This document shows positions 47,001 through 57,423 of a DNA stretch of 64,000 bases, piece after piece. The translations under genes and the position numbers were made by a program. The notes below the pieces were generated by a model. The model did not search any database. It saw nothing but the letters and a program-made list of their open reading frames with translations, and had not been told where the DNA came from. The first letter of the stretch is position 1, and every line of letters begins with the position of its first letter. This DNA comes from Xanthomonas sp. AM6 (GTDB lineage Bacteria; Pseudomonadota; Gammaproteobacteria; Xanthomonadales; Xanthomonadaceae): positions 4,180,501 to 4,244,500 of the forward strand of contig NZ_CP106869.1 of the NCBI RefSeq assembly GCF_025665335.1. The letters are read 5' to 3'.

Positions 47001-48174
47001 CGCGCCGGCGCTGCTGATCACCGGCGCGCGCGCGCCGGTGGCGCTGGACCTGGCGCGGCGCTTCGCCGCGCAGGGCTGGCGCGTGCACCTGGCCGACAGC
47101 GTGGCCTGCCGCATCTCCGGCTGGTCGCGCGCGGTCGCCGCCAGCCATCGCATCGCCCCGGCGCGCTACGCGCCGGCCGCCTACATCGCCGACCTCAATG
47201 CGCTGGTCGCGCGCCACCGCATCGCGCTGCTGCTGCCGACCTGCGAGGAAGTGTTCTACCTGGCGCGCTACCGGCAGGCGCTGCCGGCGCAGCTGGACGT
47301 GCTGGTGGACGCCTTCGACACGCTGCGCGCGCTGCACAGCAAGTGGCAGTTCCTGCAGCTCGCGCGCACGCTCGATGCCGAGGTGGACGTGCCCGACAGC
47401 GCGCAGGTGCGCAGCCTGGCGCAGGCGCGCGCGTGGGCCGGCAGCGCGCCGCTGGTGCTGAAGCCGGAATACTCGCGCTTCGGCGTGCACGTGCGGGTGC
47501 ATCCGGATGGCCTGCCCGCCGCCGCGCCGCCGCTGCCCGAGCAAGGCGACTGGGTCGCGCAGCGCTATTGCGCCGGCGAGGAGCGCTGCTCGTACGCGGT
47601 GGCGCGCGACGGCGTGCTGCTGGCGCATGCGGTGTACCGGCCGCGCTACCGGTTGCAGCGCAGTTCCAGCTACTACTTCGAAGCCGCGCCGTCGCCGCAG
47701 ATCGAACGCTTCACCGCGCAGCTGGTCGGCAAGCTCGGTTTCAGCGGACAGATCTCCTTCGACTGGATCGTCTCGGCGCAGGGCCGCTGCAGCGTGATCG
47801 AATGCAACCCGCGCGCGACCAGCGGCCTGCACCTGTTCGCCGCCAGCGACGCGCTGGTCGCGGCGCTGGACGGCAGCTGCCGCGATCCGGCGGCGGTGGT
47901 GCGCCCGGCGGCCACGCGCGCGGCGATGCTCGGCCCGCTGATGCTCGGCGTCGCCCTGCCGGCGGCGCTGCGCCACGGCCGACTGCGCCGCTGGCGCGAG
48001 GACTACGCCCGTGCCGACGACGTGCTGGCGCCGCGCGGCGACCGGCGCCCGCTGGCCGGCGCACTGCGCGACCTGGGCAGCCATGCGCGGCTGGCGCTGG
48101 CCCAGCGCTGCACGCTGCGCGAGGCCTCCACCCGCGACACCGAATGGGACGGCGAAGCCCTGCCGCCGCCATGA
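46993..48174 (+). CDS. ATP-grasp domain carboxylate-amine/thiol ligase
   Basis: A 393-residue ATP-grasp protein. N-terminal pre-ATP-grasp domain with ALLITGARAPVALDLARRFA, then ATP-binding lysine in PLVLKPEYSRFGVHV, QRYCAGEERCSYAVARDGV and the metal-binding DWIVSAQGRCSVIECNPRAT. ATP-grasp enzymes activate a carboxylate as acyl-phosphate and join it to an amine, thiol or hydroxyl. C-terminal 80 residues are Arg-rich and unassigned. Overlaps MBL gene by 8 and the next gene by 4 bases. Confidence 0.82.
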   Translation: MASAPALLITGARAPVALDLARRFAAQGWRVHLADSVACRISGWSRAVAASHRIAPARYAPAAYIADLNALVARHRIALLLPTCEEVFYLARYRQALPAQLDVLVDAFDTLRALHSKWQFLQLARTLDAEVDVPDSAQVRSLAQARAWAGSAPLVLKPEYSRFGVHVRVHPDGLPAAAPPLPEQGDWVAQRYCAGEERCSYAVARDGVLLAHAVYRPRYRLQRSSSYYFEAAPSPQIERFTAQLVGKLGFSGQISFDWIVSAQGRCSVIECNPRATSGLHLFAASDALVAALDGSCRDPAAVVRPAATRAAMLGPLMLGVALPAALRHGRLRRWREDYARADDVLAPRGDRRPLAGALRDLGSHARLALAQRCTLREASTRDTEWDGEALPPP

Positions 48175-49277
48175 CCGCCGCCGAAGCCGCTGACGACTAC
48201 GCGACGCAGGCGCGGCGCTTCGCCGCGCTGCATGCCGGCCGCGACGCGCGCAGCGTGGCCAGCAACCTGCACGCCCGCATCGAGATGCTGCAGGCCGGCA
48301 CGCTGGCGATGCCGGTGACGGTGGGCCAGGCGCACCCGGGCAATGCATGGGTGTGCTCGCCGCGCACCACCTATGCCGACTACGCCGCCGAGGAGGCCGC
48401 GCGCCTGCTGCCGCGCGCGCTGGCCGCGCCGCTGCGCGGGCTGTGCGGCGGCATCGGCGCATGGCTGGACTGGGCGCGGATCGACCGCGCGGTCACGCTC
48501 AACAACTGGCTGCTGTCCACCAACCTGTATCCGCCGCTGCCGCCCGACGGCCTGGGCGCCTTGCTCGATGCCGCGCGCGCACGCTGGCCCGACCACGCGC
48601 TGTGGTTCCGCTCGTTGAACCGGGTGGACACGCCGCACTGGCTGGACGCGCTGCAGGCGCAGGGCTTCACCCTGATCGGCAGCCGCCAGGTCTATCTGTA
48701 CGAGGACTGGCCGCGGCTGCTGCGCCACCGCGACCTGGCCCGCGACCTGAAGCTGACCGCGCGCACCGACCTGCAGCGCTGCGGCAACGACGCCATCGGC
48801 GAGGCCGACTACCCGCGCATCGCCGCGCTGTACGCGCAGCTGTACCTGGACAAGTATTCGCACTGCAATCCGGCCTACCACGCCGACTTCCTGCGCGCCT
48901 GGCACCGCGCCGGGCTGCTGCGCTTCGACGGCTTTCGCGACGGCAGCGGCGAACTGGCCTGCATCACCGGCCTGTTCGGCATCGGCGGGACGCTGACCGC
49001 GCCGATCGTCGGCTACGACCTGCGCCAGCCGCAGCGGCTGGCGCTGTACCGCACGCTCACCGCCTGCGGCTTCGAACACGCGCTGCGCCATGGCCGCCGG
49101 CTCAACCAGAGCGCCGGCGCGGCCACCTTCAAGCGCCAGCGCGGCGGCACGCCGGTGATCGAATACAGCGCGGTGGACGCGCGCCACCTGCCGCTGCGCC
49201 GGCGCCAGCCGATCGCCGCGCTCGGCGCGCTGACCGAACGCATCGGCGTGCCGCTCATGCGCCGTTACCGGCTCTGA
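48171..49277 (+). CDS. GNAT-like acyltransferase (uncharacterised)
   Basis: A 368-residue protein. The C-terminal half (about 190-350) resembles GNAT-like acyl- or aminoacyl-transferases of the FemAB/BioF2 sort: YPRIAALYAQLYLDKYSHCN, ELACITGLFGIGGTLTAPIV, and NQSAGAATFKRQRGGTPVIE. The N-terminal half is not recognised. It ends the operon, starting ATG 48171 with an ATGA overlap with the ATP-grasp gene, so it is almost certainly part of the same pathway. Not similar to the small GNAT at 43441. Confidence 0.65.
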   Translation: MTAAEAADDYATQARRFAALHAGRDARSVASNLHARIEMLQAGTLAMPVTVGQAHPGNAWVCSPRTTYADYAAEEAARLLPRALAAPLRGLCGGIGAWLDWARIDRAVTLNNWLLSTNLYPPLPPDGLGALLDAARARWPDHALWFRSLNRVDTPHWLDALQAQGFTLIGSRQVYLYEDWPRLLRHRDLARDLKLTARTDLQRCGNDAIGEADYPRIAALYAQLYLDKYSHCNPAYHADFLRAWHRAGLLRFDGFRDGSGELACITGLFGIGGTLTAPIVGYDLRQPQRLALYRTLTACGFEHALRHGRRLNQSAGAATFKRQRGGTPVIEYSAVDARHLPLRRRQPIAALGALTERIGVPLMRRYRL

Positions 49278-49653
49278 ACGGCGTCGCCCGGACCCATCCC
49301 GGCGCTGCAGGCAAACGCAGGACCGCTGGCGGCGCATGCGACCCGATCCATCCGACCGGGAGCGCCGCGGCCGGTCCCGATCGCGCCGGGAATCGCTAAA
49401 GACTTCGCCTGTGCCGCCGATAATTCGGCATTCGTTCGCGGCACGACCACGATGGACCTAAACGATGTTTCTCGCCGGCCTGTCCCGTGTCCGCGCACCA
49501 CGCTCACGGCGCCGCCGTTCCTTCGCCAGGCAGGCCGGAACATCGGGCGCGTTCAAGCCGATGCATCGGCTGTCGCCGCGCCGCCAGCGCACCTGCGTCG
49601 CCCTGTCCTGGGCGGCATCTGAACATCGTTTACTGCCGCGGATCGGGGGCCCT
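49278..49653. other. Gap with a probable promoter for the diguanylate cyclase
   Basis: No gene recognised. A good -10 box GATAAT at 49419-49424 lies in an AT-richer patch (49395-49470) and may start the transcript of the cyclase gene. An open frame from ATG 49465 continues into the cyclase but its first 63 residues are Arg-rich and unlike a real N-terminus. Confidence 0.5.
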
Positions 49654-50841
49654 GTGGAGTGGATCGCGCACCTGGCGCACGCCGGCACCCTGCTGATCGT
49701 CAATGCGTTGCTGGCGGCGGTGTCGGCGGCGGTGTTCCTCGCCATCCATTGGACCGGACGCAAGGCGACGCCCGTCCGCGGATTGCTGCTGCTTGGCCTG
49801 AGCTACGGCACCTTCGCCGTCGGCTTCGGCATCCTGCTGCTGCCGGCATTGCCGGTGTACGACGCCAACGTGGTACTGCTCGGCAACCTGACGCTCGATC
49901 TGGCCACGGTGTTGACCCTGGTGGCGGTGAACGCCTACCTGCGCCGGCCCCTGGTGCAGACGCGGATCCTGGTACCGGTGGCGCTCATCGGCCTGGCGGA
50001 GATCTACTGCCTGCAGCAGGGCGGGGTCGATCTCCGGATCATGGTGATCTTCGGCTGCGCCCTGCGCGGCCTGTTGACCGTCGCCACCGGCGTGGCCCTG
50101 TGGCGCCATGCCGACGCGACCGCGCGGACGGCGGCGCGCTTCACCGCCGCCTTCCACTTCCTGTGGGCCTTCATGCTGCTGCTGCGCATCGCGTGGTGGT
50201 CGTTCAACCCGTCCGCGGACACCGGCCACGACCCGACCTCGACGTTCGGATTGCTCTCGCGCATGGTGCTGACCTCCATCATCACCCCCGGGTTCCTGTG
50301 GATGCTGACCCGGCAGATGCATGCGGAACTGATTCGCCACGCCTCGCAGGACGCCCTCACCGGCGTGGCCAACCGTCGCGTCATGTGGGAAAAGGGCGAA
50401 TCGGCCACGCAGAGGGCGCGCGACAGGAATTCGCCGATCGCGGTGCTGATGATCGACGTCGACCACTTCAAGAGCATCAACGACCGCCTGGGCCACACCG
50501 CGGGCGACCAGGTCCTGGTCGCCATCGCCGACACGCTCGCGCGGCACATCCGCAGCCCGGACCTGCTCGCCCGGGTGGGCGGCGAGGAGTTCATGGTGCT
50601 GGTCCCGCACGGCGACGAAGCGGTGGTGCGCGACATCGCCGAACGCCTGCGCCGCATGGTGGAGCGCCAGGAGATCGTGGCCCCGTCCGGCGCCCCGGTC
50701 GCCTGCACGGTCAGCATCGGCTACTGCATCTCGGCGCAGGCGCAGGTCGAGTGGCAGAAGCTGGTCCTCATCGCCGACCAGGCGCTGTACGCGGCCAAGC
50801 GCGGCGGGCGCAACCGGGTGACCGGAACGGTCGTCGCCTAG
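49654..50841 (+). CDS. Membrane diguanylate cyclase (GGDEF)
   Basis: About 395 residues: five to six N-terminal membrane helices (about 8-215) then a GGDEF domain with DALTGVANRR, metal-binding MIDVDHFKSINDRLGH, the active site GGEEF at 309-313 and an I-site RSPD at 300-303, so product inhibition is expected. It makes cyclic di-GMP from GTP, probably in response to a membrane signal. GTG 49654 is chosen because it begins the first helix; an ATG at 49465 would add an unlikely Arg-rich stretch. Confidence 0.82.
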   Translation: MEWIAHLAHAGTLLIVNALLAAVSAAVFLAIHWTGRKATPVRGLLLLGLSYGTFAVGFGILLLPALPVYDANVVLLGNLTLDLATVLTLVAVNAYLRRPLVQTRILVPVALIGLAEIYCLQQGGVDLRIMVIFGCALRGLLTVATGVALWRHADATARTAARFTAAFHFLWAFMLLLRIAWWSFNPSADTGHDPTSTFGLLSRMVLTSIITPGFLWMLTRQMHAELIRHASQDALTGVANRRVMWEKGESATQRARDRNSPIAVLMIDVDHFKSINDRLGHTAGDQVLVAIADTLARHIRSPDLLARVGGEEFMVLVPHGDEAVVRDIAERLRRMVERQEIVAPSGAPVACTVSIGYCISAQAQVEWQKLVLIADQALYAAKRGGRNRVTGTVVA

Positions 50842-51037
50842 CGCCCCGCGGCACACAGCGTGCCTGCATCCGCGCTGCAGCAATGAGACCGCGCGCACCG
50901 GAACAGCAGCGCAGCACAGCGCGACAGCGCAGCGCAGGCCGAGCACCGCAGCGGCGCCGCGCCGCCTGCCGCCCAGCGTGCACCATCGGGCGCATCGATC
51001 CAGGCACCGATGCGCCGCGCATGCGACGCTAGCGGCC

Positions 51038-52051
51038 ATGACCGACTGGCATCCCTCGCTGTACCGACACTGGTTCGCCGTGGCCCGCGCCGACGCGCTG
51101 CGCAGGCGGCCGCTGGCGGTGACGGTGATGGACCGGCACGCGGCGATCGCGCGCTGCGCCGACGGCAGCCTGCTCGCGCTGGAGGACCGCTGCCCGCACC
51201 GGCATGCGCCGCTGTCGGCCGGCTGCGCCACCGGCGACGGCCTGGCCTGCCCGTACCACGGCTGGCGCTTCGACCGCGACGGCGCGCTGCGCGAGATTCC
51301 CGGCATGCCGCCCGGGCAGGCGCCGCCGGCGGTGCGGGTACGCGCATTCGCCGCGCGCGAGCACGACGGGCTGATCTGGCTGCGCCCGGATCCCGCCGGC
51401 GACGCCGCGCCCGCGCAACTGGTGCAGGCGCTGCAGCCGCCGTCGCGGCGTTTCCTGTGGCGCACGCGCTGGGACGCGCACGTGGTCGATGCGCTGGAGA
51501 ACTTCCTCGACCCGCTGCACACCCACCTGCTGCATCCGGGACTGGTGCGCCGCGGCGGCGCGCGCACGCCGATGCGCGCCTGCCTGCAGACCAGCGCCGG
51601 CGGCTTCCACGTCGACTACAGCGGCGCCGCCGCGCAGAGCGGCTGGCTGTACCGGCTGTTCGAATCGCCGCGCACGCTGGAGCGCGCGCATTTCGCCGCG
51701 CCCGGCACCGCGCAGATCGAATACCGCTACGCGCGCGGCGGCCGCGTGCGGATCAGCCTGCACTTCACCCCGGTCGGTCCGCGCAGCACCGAGGTGTTCG
51801 CCAGCCTGCACGTGGACGGGCGCTGGGCGCCGGCGTGGGCGGTGCGCTGGCTGGTATGGCCGCTGCTGCGCAAGGTCGGCGAACAGGACCGGCGCATGCT
51901 CGCGCTGCAATCGCGCAACCTGCAGCGCTTTCCCGGCGTGCGCGGCGCCTCGACCACACTCGATCTGGTGCGCGAGCCGCTGCGCCGCTACTGGGACGGC
52001 GAGCCGCTGCCGGCGCCCGGCGCGCAGCAGTCCATCGACCTCATGCTGTGA
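51038..52051 (+). CDS. Rieske non-heme iron oxygenase, alpha subunit-like
   Basis: A 337-residue oxygenase. Rieske centre Cys52-x-His54 and Cys71-x2-His74 (CPHRH, CPYHGW) and mononuclear iron site in [15 protein letters not shown] (Asn155, Asp158, His161, His166). It hydroxylates or demethylates an aromatic or terpenoid-like substrate, taking electrons from a reductase encoded elsewhere. ATG 51038. It ends convergently with the PAS-EAL gene (11-base overlap), and may or may not belong with the biosynthetic genes upstream. Confidence 0.82.
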   Translation: MTDWHPSLYRHWFAVARADALRRRPLAVTVMDRHAAIARCADGSLLALEDRCPHRHAPLSAGCATGDGLACPYHGWRFDRDGALREIPGMPPGQAPPAVRVRAFAAREHDGLIWLRPDPAGDAAPAQLVQALQPPSRRFLWRTRWDAHVVDALENFLDPLHTHLLHPGLVRRGGARTPMRACLQTSAGGFHVDYSGAAAQSGWLYRLFESPRTLERAHFAAPGTAQIEYRYARGGRVRISLHFTPVGPRSTEVFASLHVDGRWAPAWAVRWLVWPLLRKVGEQDRRMLALQSRNLQRFPGVRGASTTLDLVREPLRRYWDGEPLPAPGAQQSIDLML

Positions 52052-55034
52052 CCGCGTCGGACATGCCGAGCGCGTCGATCGCCTGCGCCAACGGCACCGG
52101 CCGCCCGATCAGGTAGCCCTGCACATGGTCGCAGCCATGCGCCCGCAACCATTGCAACTGCTCGGCGCTTTCCACTCCTTCGGCCACCACTTCCAGACCC
52201 AGGCTGCGGCCGAGCGTCAGCAGGGCCTCGCAGATCGACGCATTGCGCGCGTCGCGATGCACGTCGGCGACGAAGCTGCGATCGATCTTCAGTGCATCCA
52301 GCGGCAGGTCGCGCAGGTAGGCCATGCTGGAAAAGCCGGTGCCGAAATCGTCCAGCGCCACGCAGACGCCGAGCGCGCGCAGCTGCCGCAGCACCTCCAG
52401 CGCCTGCTGCGGTTGCCGCATCAGGCTGCTTTCGGTCAGCTCTAGGTGCAGGCCGTCGGCGGCCAGGCCGGCATCGGAGCAGGCCTGTGCCAGGTCGGCG
52501 ACCAGGTCGCCATCGAAGAACTGCAACGCCGAGACATTCACCGCCACCGGCAGCGCCGGCCAACCCTGCGCCGCCAGCTGCCGCCGCGCCTGCGCCGCGG
52601 CGCGCATCACCCAGCGGCCCAGCGGCAGGATCAGCCCGGTGTCCTCGCACAGCTGGATGAACTGATCCGGGGCGATGTGGCTCCCGTCCGCCTGCGGCCA
52701 GCGGATCAGCGCCTCCAGCAGGCGCGGCGCGCCGGTGTCGGCACGCACCACCGGCTGGAAGTACAGCTCGAATTCCTGCCGCTCGATCGCCTGGCGGATG
52801 CGCCCGGCCAGGCGCAGGCGTTCGCCGATGCGCGCGGACATGCTGCGCTCGAAGCGGGCGATGCCGCGCCCGTCGGCCTGCGCCGCGTGCGCCGCCTGCG
52901 CGGCGCTGCCGATGGCCTCCTCGGCGCCGGCGGCATCGTCCGGACAGAGCGCCACGCCGACATGCGCCTGCAGCTGCAGGGCGAAGTCGCCGCCCTGCAC
53001 CGGCGTGGAGACCGCCTCAAGCAGCGCCTGCAGCGCCTGCGGCAGCTGCTGCGGATCCAGCACCGCCAGCACGAAGTCCTGCGATGGCTGATAGGCGGTC
53101 AGGCCGAAGCGCTCGCCGAGCCCGCGCAGGCGCGTCGCCACCGCGCAGCGCACCGCATCGCCGGCGGCGCGGCCCAGGGTGTCGCCGATCAGCGCCAGGC
53201 CGCGCAGCTGCACGTAGGCCACCGCGTAGGCGGCTTGCGGCCGTGCGTTCAGCGCCTCGGCCAGCGCGCGCGGATTGAGCAGCCCGGTAGTGACGTCATG
53301 GCTGGCGCGGAACGCGAGTTCGCGCTCGTAGGCCAGGCGCTGGCTGACGTCCTCGGCCAGGATCAGCCGCGCCGGCGCGCCGCCGAGCTCCAGGTCGGCG
53401 CTGTGGACGCGCACCGACAGCAGGCTGCCATCCTTGCGCCGGTGGGTCCAGATGCTCGGCTCGTCGAAGCCCTCGCGCGGCTTGCGCACGTCAGCCAGCA
53501 GCCGCTCGGCATCGCCGGCCGGTCGCAAGTCGAGCAAGGTCATCGCCAGGAACTCGTCGCGGCTGTAGCCGTACTGGCAGATCGCGGCCTGATTCACTTC
53601 CAGGAAGCGCAGGCTGTCCACCGCGAACATCCAGAACGGCAGCGGGTTGCGCTCGAACATCAGCCGGAACTGGCGCTCGGCATCGAGCAGCCGCGCCGCC
53701 ACCTCCAGCCGCTCGCTCACGTCCTGCACCGCACCGGTCATGCACATCCCGTCGCGTCCCTGCACCAGCGCGCCGCGCGCGGCCAGCCAGCGCAGGCGCC
53801 CGTCCGGCATGTGCATGCGGTACACCGCGTTGTACTCGCCGCCTCCGTGCACGGCGTCTTCGTAGCAGCGCGCCACCCGCTCGCGGTCGTCGTCGTGCAC
53901 CCGGGCCAGGAACGCGTCGACCGTCATGCTCATCCGCGGCAGTCCCAGCATCGTCCCCGTGGGCTCGGCCAGCGACAGCTGGCGCTGGTCGGTGTCGATC
54001 TGCCAGGTGCCGATGCCGCCCATCTCGTGCGCCAGGCGCAGATCCTCGTCGCCGCGGCGCAGCCGTTGCAGCAGATGCCGCTGGCGGCTCTCGGCACGGC
54101 GCAGGCTGCCGAGCAGATAGATGAACCCGGCCAGATACAGCAGGTACACCGCGCCCGCGCCACCGACGAACCACCACCAGCCCGCCAGCGCCTCGCGCAC
54201 CGACAGCCCGGCCACCGCCAGCAGCGGATAGTCGCGCCCGCCGCTGATCGCCACCATCCGTGCCTGGTGGCCGATCATCGCTTCGCGCATGCCCAGCGCC
54301 AGGCCCTGCGGCTGAGACCGGGCCAGGTCCGGCGGCAGTTGCACGCGGCCACCGGCAACCGGGCCGCTGGCGGTCAGCAGCAGGCCCTGGGCGTCGATCA
54401 GGCCGACCACGCCGTCGTGCCCGGTATCGAAGCCGGTGACGATGGGTTGCAGCGCCGCAACCCGCCAGCGCGCCAGCACCCAGCCGCCGGAGGCCAACGG
54501 CAACGCCAGGCGCACCACCGGCTCGCCGTCGGCGGTGCGCTGCAGCGGTCCGACGAACACATCCGCGCTCTGGCGCTGCGCCTGCCGCGCCCACTGGCGC
54601 ACGCTGGGATCGCTCGCACCGCCGAGCCAGCGCGCGCCCTGCGCATCCAGCAGGGCCACGCTGTGCAGTTCCGGATGCCGGGCCAGCAGGCGCTGCAGCG
54701 AAGCCTCGACCAGCGCCGGCGCGCGCGCCGGGATCTCCGCGCGCAGGGCCTGTGCATTCGCCGCCTCGCCACGCAGTGCCTGCCCGAGGATGTGCAGCTT
54801 CATCTGCAGCAGGCGGTCGGCGCTGGTCGCCAGCGCCAGGCTCTGCCGCTGCGCGGCCGCCAGCCGGTTGTCGCGGTCCTGCACCAGAACATAGACGAGC
54901 GCGCAGGCCATCGCCACCGCCAACAGCAGACCCCACACCAGGATCGCGTGCAGTGGCGCACGCAACGCACGCCGCAGGCGTTGCCTGAAGCGCAGATCGC
55001 GCGTCTTGGGGGTGGCGGAGAAGCGGCGCGGCAT
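52041..55034 (-). CDS. PAS-GGDEF-EAL sensor with probable phosphodiesterase activity
   Basis: A 997-residue protein. One membrane helix near residue 35-52, a periplasmic sensor (about 55-280, CHASE/dCache-like), a second helix (about 285-310), two PAS domains (about 330-445, 460-570), a GGDEF domain (about 580-730) and an EAL domain (about 745-985). The GGDEF site is degenerate (QPSQDF in place of GGDEF), so it is not expected to make c-di-GMP. The EAL domain keeps [30 protein letters not shown] and EGVES, so c-di-GMP hydrolysis is likely. ATG 55034. Confidence 0.87.
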   Translation of the reverse strand: MPRRFSATPKTRDLRFRQRLRRALRAPLHAILVWGLLLAVAMACALVYVLVQDRDNRLAAAQRQSLALATSADRLLQMKLHILGQALRGEAANAQALRAEIPARAPALVEASLQRLLARHPELHSVALLDAQGARWLGGASDPSVRQWARQAQRQSADVFVGPLQRTADGEPVVRLALPLASGGWVLARWRVAALQPIVTGFDTGHDGVVGLIDAQGLLLTASGPVAGGRVQLPPDLARSQPQGLALGMREAMIGHQARMVAISGGRDYPLLAVAGLSVREALAGWWWFVGGAGAVYLLYLAGFIYLLGSLRRAESRQRHLLQRLRRGDEDLRLAHEMGGIGTWQIDTDQRQLSLAEPTGTMLGLPRMSMTVDAFLARVHDDDRERVARCYEDAVHGGGEYNAVYRMHMPDGRLRWLAARGALVQGRDGMCMTGAVQDVSERLEVAARLLDAERQFRLMFERNPLPFWMFAVDSLRFLEVNQAAICQYGYSRDEFLAMTLLDLRPAGDAERLLADVRKPREGFDEPSIWTHRRKDGSLLSVRVHSADLELGGAPARLILAEDVSQRLAYERELAFRASHDVTTGLLNPRALAEALNARPQAAYAVAYVQLRGLALIGDTLGRAAGDAVRCAVATRLRGLGERFGLTAYQPSQDFVLAVLDPQQLPQALQALLEAVSTPVQGGDFALQLQAHVGVALCPDDAAGAEEAIGSAAQAAHAAQADGRGIARFERSMSARIGERLRLAGRIRQAIERQEFELYFQPVVRADTGAPRLLEALIRWPQADGSHIAPDQFIQLCEDTGLILPLGRWVMRAAAQARRQLAAQGWPALPVAVNVSALQFFDGDLVADLAQACSDAGLAADGLHLELTESSLMRQPQQALEVLRQLRALGVCVALDDFGTGFSSMAYLRDLPLDALKIDRSFVADVHRDARNASICEALLTLGRSLGLEVVAEGVESAEQLQWLRAHGCDHVQGYLIGRPVPLAQAIDALGMSDAVTA

Positions 55035-55136
55035 AGGTCATGGTTAGAGCGGCACGGCGGCGGCGAACTTGACCGCGCCGGGTGCTCCGCAGTTGCCTGC
55101 GCCGTTTAGGTTCGCCGGTGCCGCCGAGCCGCTATC

Positions 55137-56055
55137 TCAGTCGGGCCAGCGCGCCAGTTGTTGCGGCGCGATCCCCACCCGCCGGCAGGCGCGTTGCGCG
55201 ATGCCGTCGTTGAGCGCGATGCGGAACAGCGGCGCCAGCCCGCGCAGCACCCATGCCGACGCCGCTGCGCGGACGCCTTGCAGGCGCCCGCGTCCGAGCA
55301 TCGCCGTGGCCCAGGGCGGCAGCAGCGCCGCGCCGGCGCCGAGGAACAGGTCGCGCGACAGGCCCGCGGCCGGCACCGGCAGGCGCAACCCGGCCAGCAC
55401 CGCCAGCACCTCGCGAGCGCGCGTCCACCCGCAGCTGCGGTTGCAGCTGCGCGAAGTAGGCCTGCACTTCGCGCTCGGACGCCGGCACCGCCTGCGCGCC
55501 CAGCGCCTCGGCCACGCGCCGCACTTCGTCGTAGTAGCGGTCGGCGATGGGCTCGGGCACCGGGCGGCAATAGCGGCGGTAGCCGTGCAGGAAGCCGTAG
55601 GCCTCGGTGACGTGCACCCAGGTGAGCAGCGCCGGATCGTCGGCGGCATAGGCGCGGCCGTCTGGCGTGCGGCCGCGGATCCGGGCGTGGATCGTGCGCA
55701 CGCGCTGGATCAGCCGTTGCGCCTCGGCCTGCGGCGCGTAGCTGGTGGCGGCGACGAACTGGGTGGTGCGGCGCAGGCGCCCGACCAGATCGTCGCGGAA
55801 ATTGGAATGGTCGTACACGCCGGCCAGCGCCAGCGGATGCAGGGTCTGCAGCAGCAACGCGCACAGCCCGCCGGAGAGCATGCCGGGGAATTCGGCATGG
55901 ATGCGCCAGGTGACGCTGTCCGGGCCGAACAGGCCGGCGTCGCCGCGCGGCTGGTCGTAATCGATGCTGCTGTGGCCGCGCGGGAACGCGCCCAGCACCC
56001 AACGGCGGATCTGGGCGGTGGCGGGAGCGGTGAGCGTGCGCAGCATGGCGGTCAT
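55137..56055 (-). pseudogene. DUF2236 (oxygenase MpaB family) gene with a frameshift
   Basis: The first part (from ATG 56055) reads a normal DUF2236 N-terminus: WVLGAFPRGHSSIDYDQPRG, PGMLSGGLCALLLQTLHPLA and GVYDHSNFRDDLVGRL, then VTEAYGFLHGYRRYCRPVPE. Near 55415-55425 the family sequence jumps to another frame, continuing as EVLAVLAGLRLPVPAAGLSR and ending at 55137 with CRRVGIAPQQLARWPD. One extra base (or two missing) near VDAR explains it. Either a recently disabled gene or a sequencing error. The family's heme-binding role is known only for a few members. Confidence 0.78.
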
Positions 56056-56268
56056 CGCGCCATGGTAGCGAGCGGCATGCATGCGCCGCGCAAACCGCGC
56101 TGCCGCGCGCAGCGCGGGTGCTGCGCCGGGACCGGTCGGCGCGGGCGGATGCCGCCGCGCCCGTTGTGCAGATGCAGCATGCCTATCGCGGCCGGTGTGC
56201 TAGAAAGAAGCTGCTTCAAGATTGCCAAGGGCGTCGCCGCCTGTCACCGCATCTGCAAGGAGCCTGTC

Positions 56269-56886
56269 ATGATCGCTTTGTTCAAGGGGTTGGGGTTGTT
56301 GCTGGAGGACAACGCGCTGCACCAGCGCTCGTTCCCCGAACAGGTCGCGCATTGGCAGCACAAGAGCGAGGCCCAGCTGCGCTCGGAAGTCGACCTGCTG
56401 GCCAAGGCCAAGCAGCAATGGCTGGTGGCTTCGATCGTCGGCTGGCAGGCGATCTCGCTGGTGATCCTGGGGGTCATCACCAACCAGCTGTGGCAGCACG
56501 ACTACCACGTGACCTTCTCGCGCGTCGTCATCGTGTTCAGTTCCTGGGTCGCGATCCTGTTCGTGATCTGGTTCATCGCCAACATGTTCGACCGCACCGC
56601 CGGCTTCGAGCGCTGGCTCACCGCCTTCAACAGCCGCGAGCCGCTGTCCGTCGACGCCGATACGGTGGAGTGCGTGGCCGATGCGCTGAACATGGCGCGC
56701 AAGTATCCGGAGATCCTCGAATACAAGCGCGAGGTGGTCGCCAACCGCGAACTGCGCCACGAGGACATCCGCATCATGCGCGAGATGGGCCGCATCCGCC
56801 TGCATGCCGAACTGGTCGCCGCGCTGACCCAGTTCGAGGGCCTGCCGCCCGGCGGCCAGACCGGCGTGTTCCGCGTCGCCGGCTGA
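56269..56886 (+). CDS. Conserved hypothetical membrane protein
   Basis: A 205-residue protein with two central membrane helices (about 50-72, 85-106; WLVASIVGWQAISLVILGVI and VIVFSSWVAILFVIWFIANM), an amphipathic N-terminus and a soluble C-terminal part with RKYPEILEYKREVVANRELR. Function not recognised. ATG 56269 with AAGGAG six bases upstream, a strong start signal. Confidence 0.65.
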   Translation: MIALFKGLGLLLEDNALHQRSFPEQVAHWQHKSEAQLRSEVDLLAKAKQQWLVASIVGWQAISLVILGVITNQLWQHDYHVTFSRVVIVFSSWVAILFVIWFIANMFDRTAGFERWLTAFNSREPLSVDADTVECVADALNMARKYPEILEYKREVVANRELRHEDIRIMREMGRIRLHAELVAALTQFEGLPPGGQTGVFRVAG

Positions 56887-57400
56887 GCCGGCTGCGGCAC
56901 GCGTTTCCCGCTGCGGCGCGCATACGAGCGCGCTGCGGCGCTGCGCAGCGGATGTCGGGCTTTCCGCGCTGCCACGCAGTCCGTTCCGCAGTCGTCGCCA
57001 CCTCCGTCGCCGCTGCCTGCCGCGACGTCGCCGCACGCTGCCGCCGATCGCACGCACGCCATGAGCTGAAGCCGCTGCCGTTCGCGGCGGGATGACCGCA
57101 TGTAGGCGCGGCATTCCTGCACGTGCGCCTGCGCGGCGCATGCCGTCTCCGCGTCGCCACGACCATCGCAACGCCGGCAACGGCGCCGCGTCTTCCCGCT
57201 GCCCGCATCCGCGCCTGCGGCGCTGCCGCGTGGAAGCGCACCTGGACCTGGCCTGCAACCATGTCGCCGAAGCGATGCGCCGGGGGCGACCGGACCGCCT
57301 TCCACGCCCGCGGCGTCGGCCGGCACCCGTGGGCTGCCGGAGCCACGAACACTCGAAACCGGTACACGCCGCGCCGGCCGCGGACGCTTCGCAAAACCCT
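56887..57400. other. Gap without recognisable gene
   Basis: About 510 bases. Open frames here are short or shadow-like, have no family pattern and contain many rare codons; I see no RNA gene. The right end leads into the Fur-controlled promoter of the TonB receptor. Confidence 0.5.
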
Positions 57401-57404
57401 CTTC

Positions 57405-57423
57405 GCGAAATATAATCATTCTC
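57405..57423 (+). promoter_or_regulatory. Fur box upstream of the TonB-dependent receptor
   Basis: GCGAAATATAATCATTCTC matches the 19-base Fur consensus GATAATGATAATCATTATC at 14 positions, with the right half ATAATCATTcTC nearly perfect. It sits 34 bases before the receptor start codon, a usual distance for iron-repressed siderophore receptors. Confidence 0.7.
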
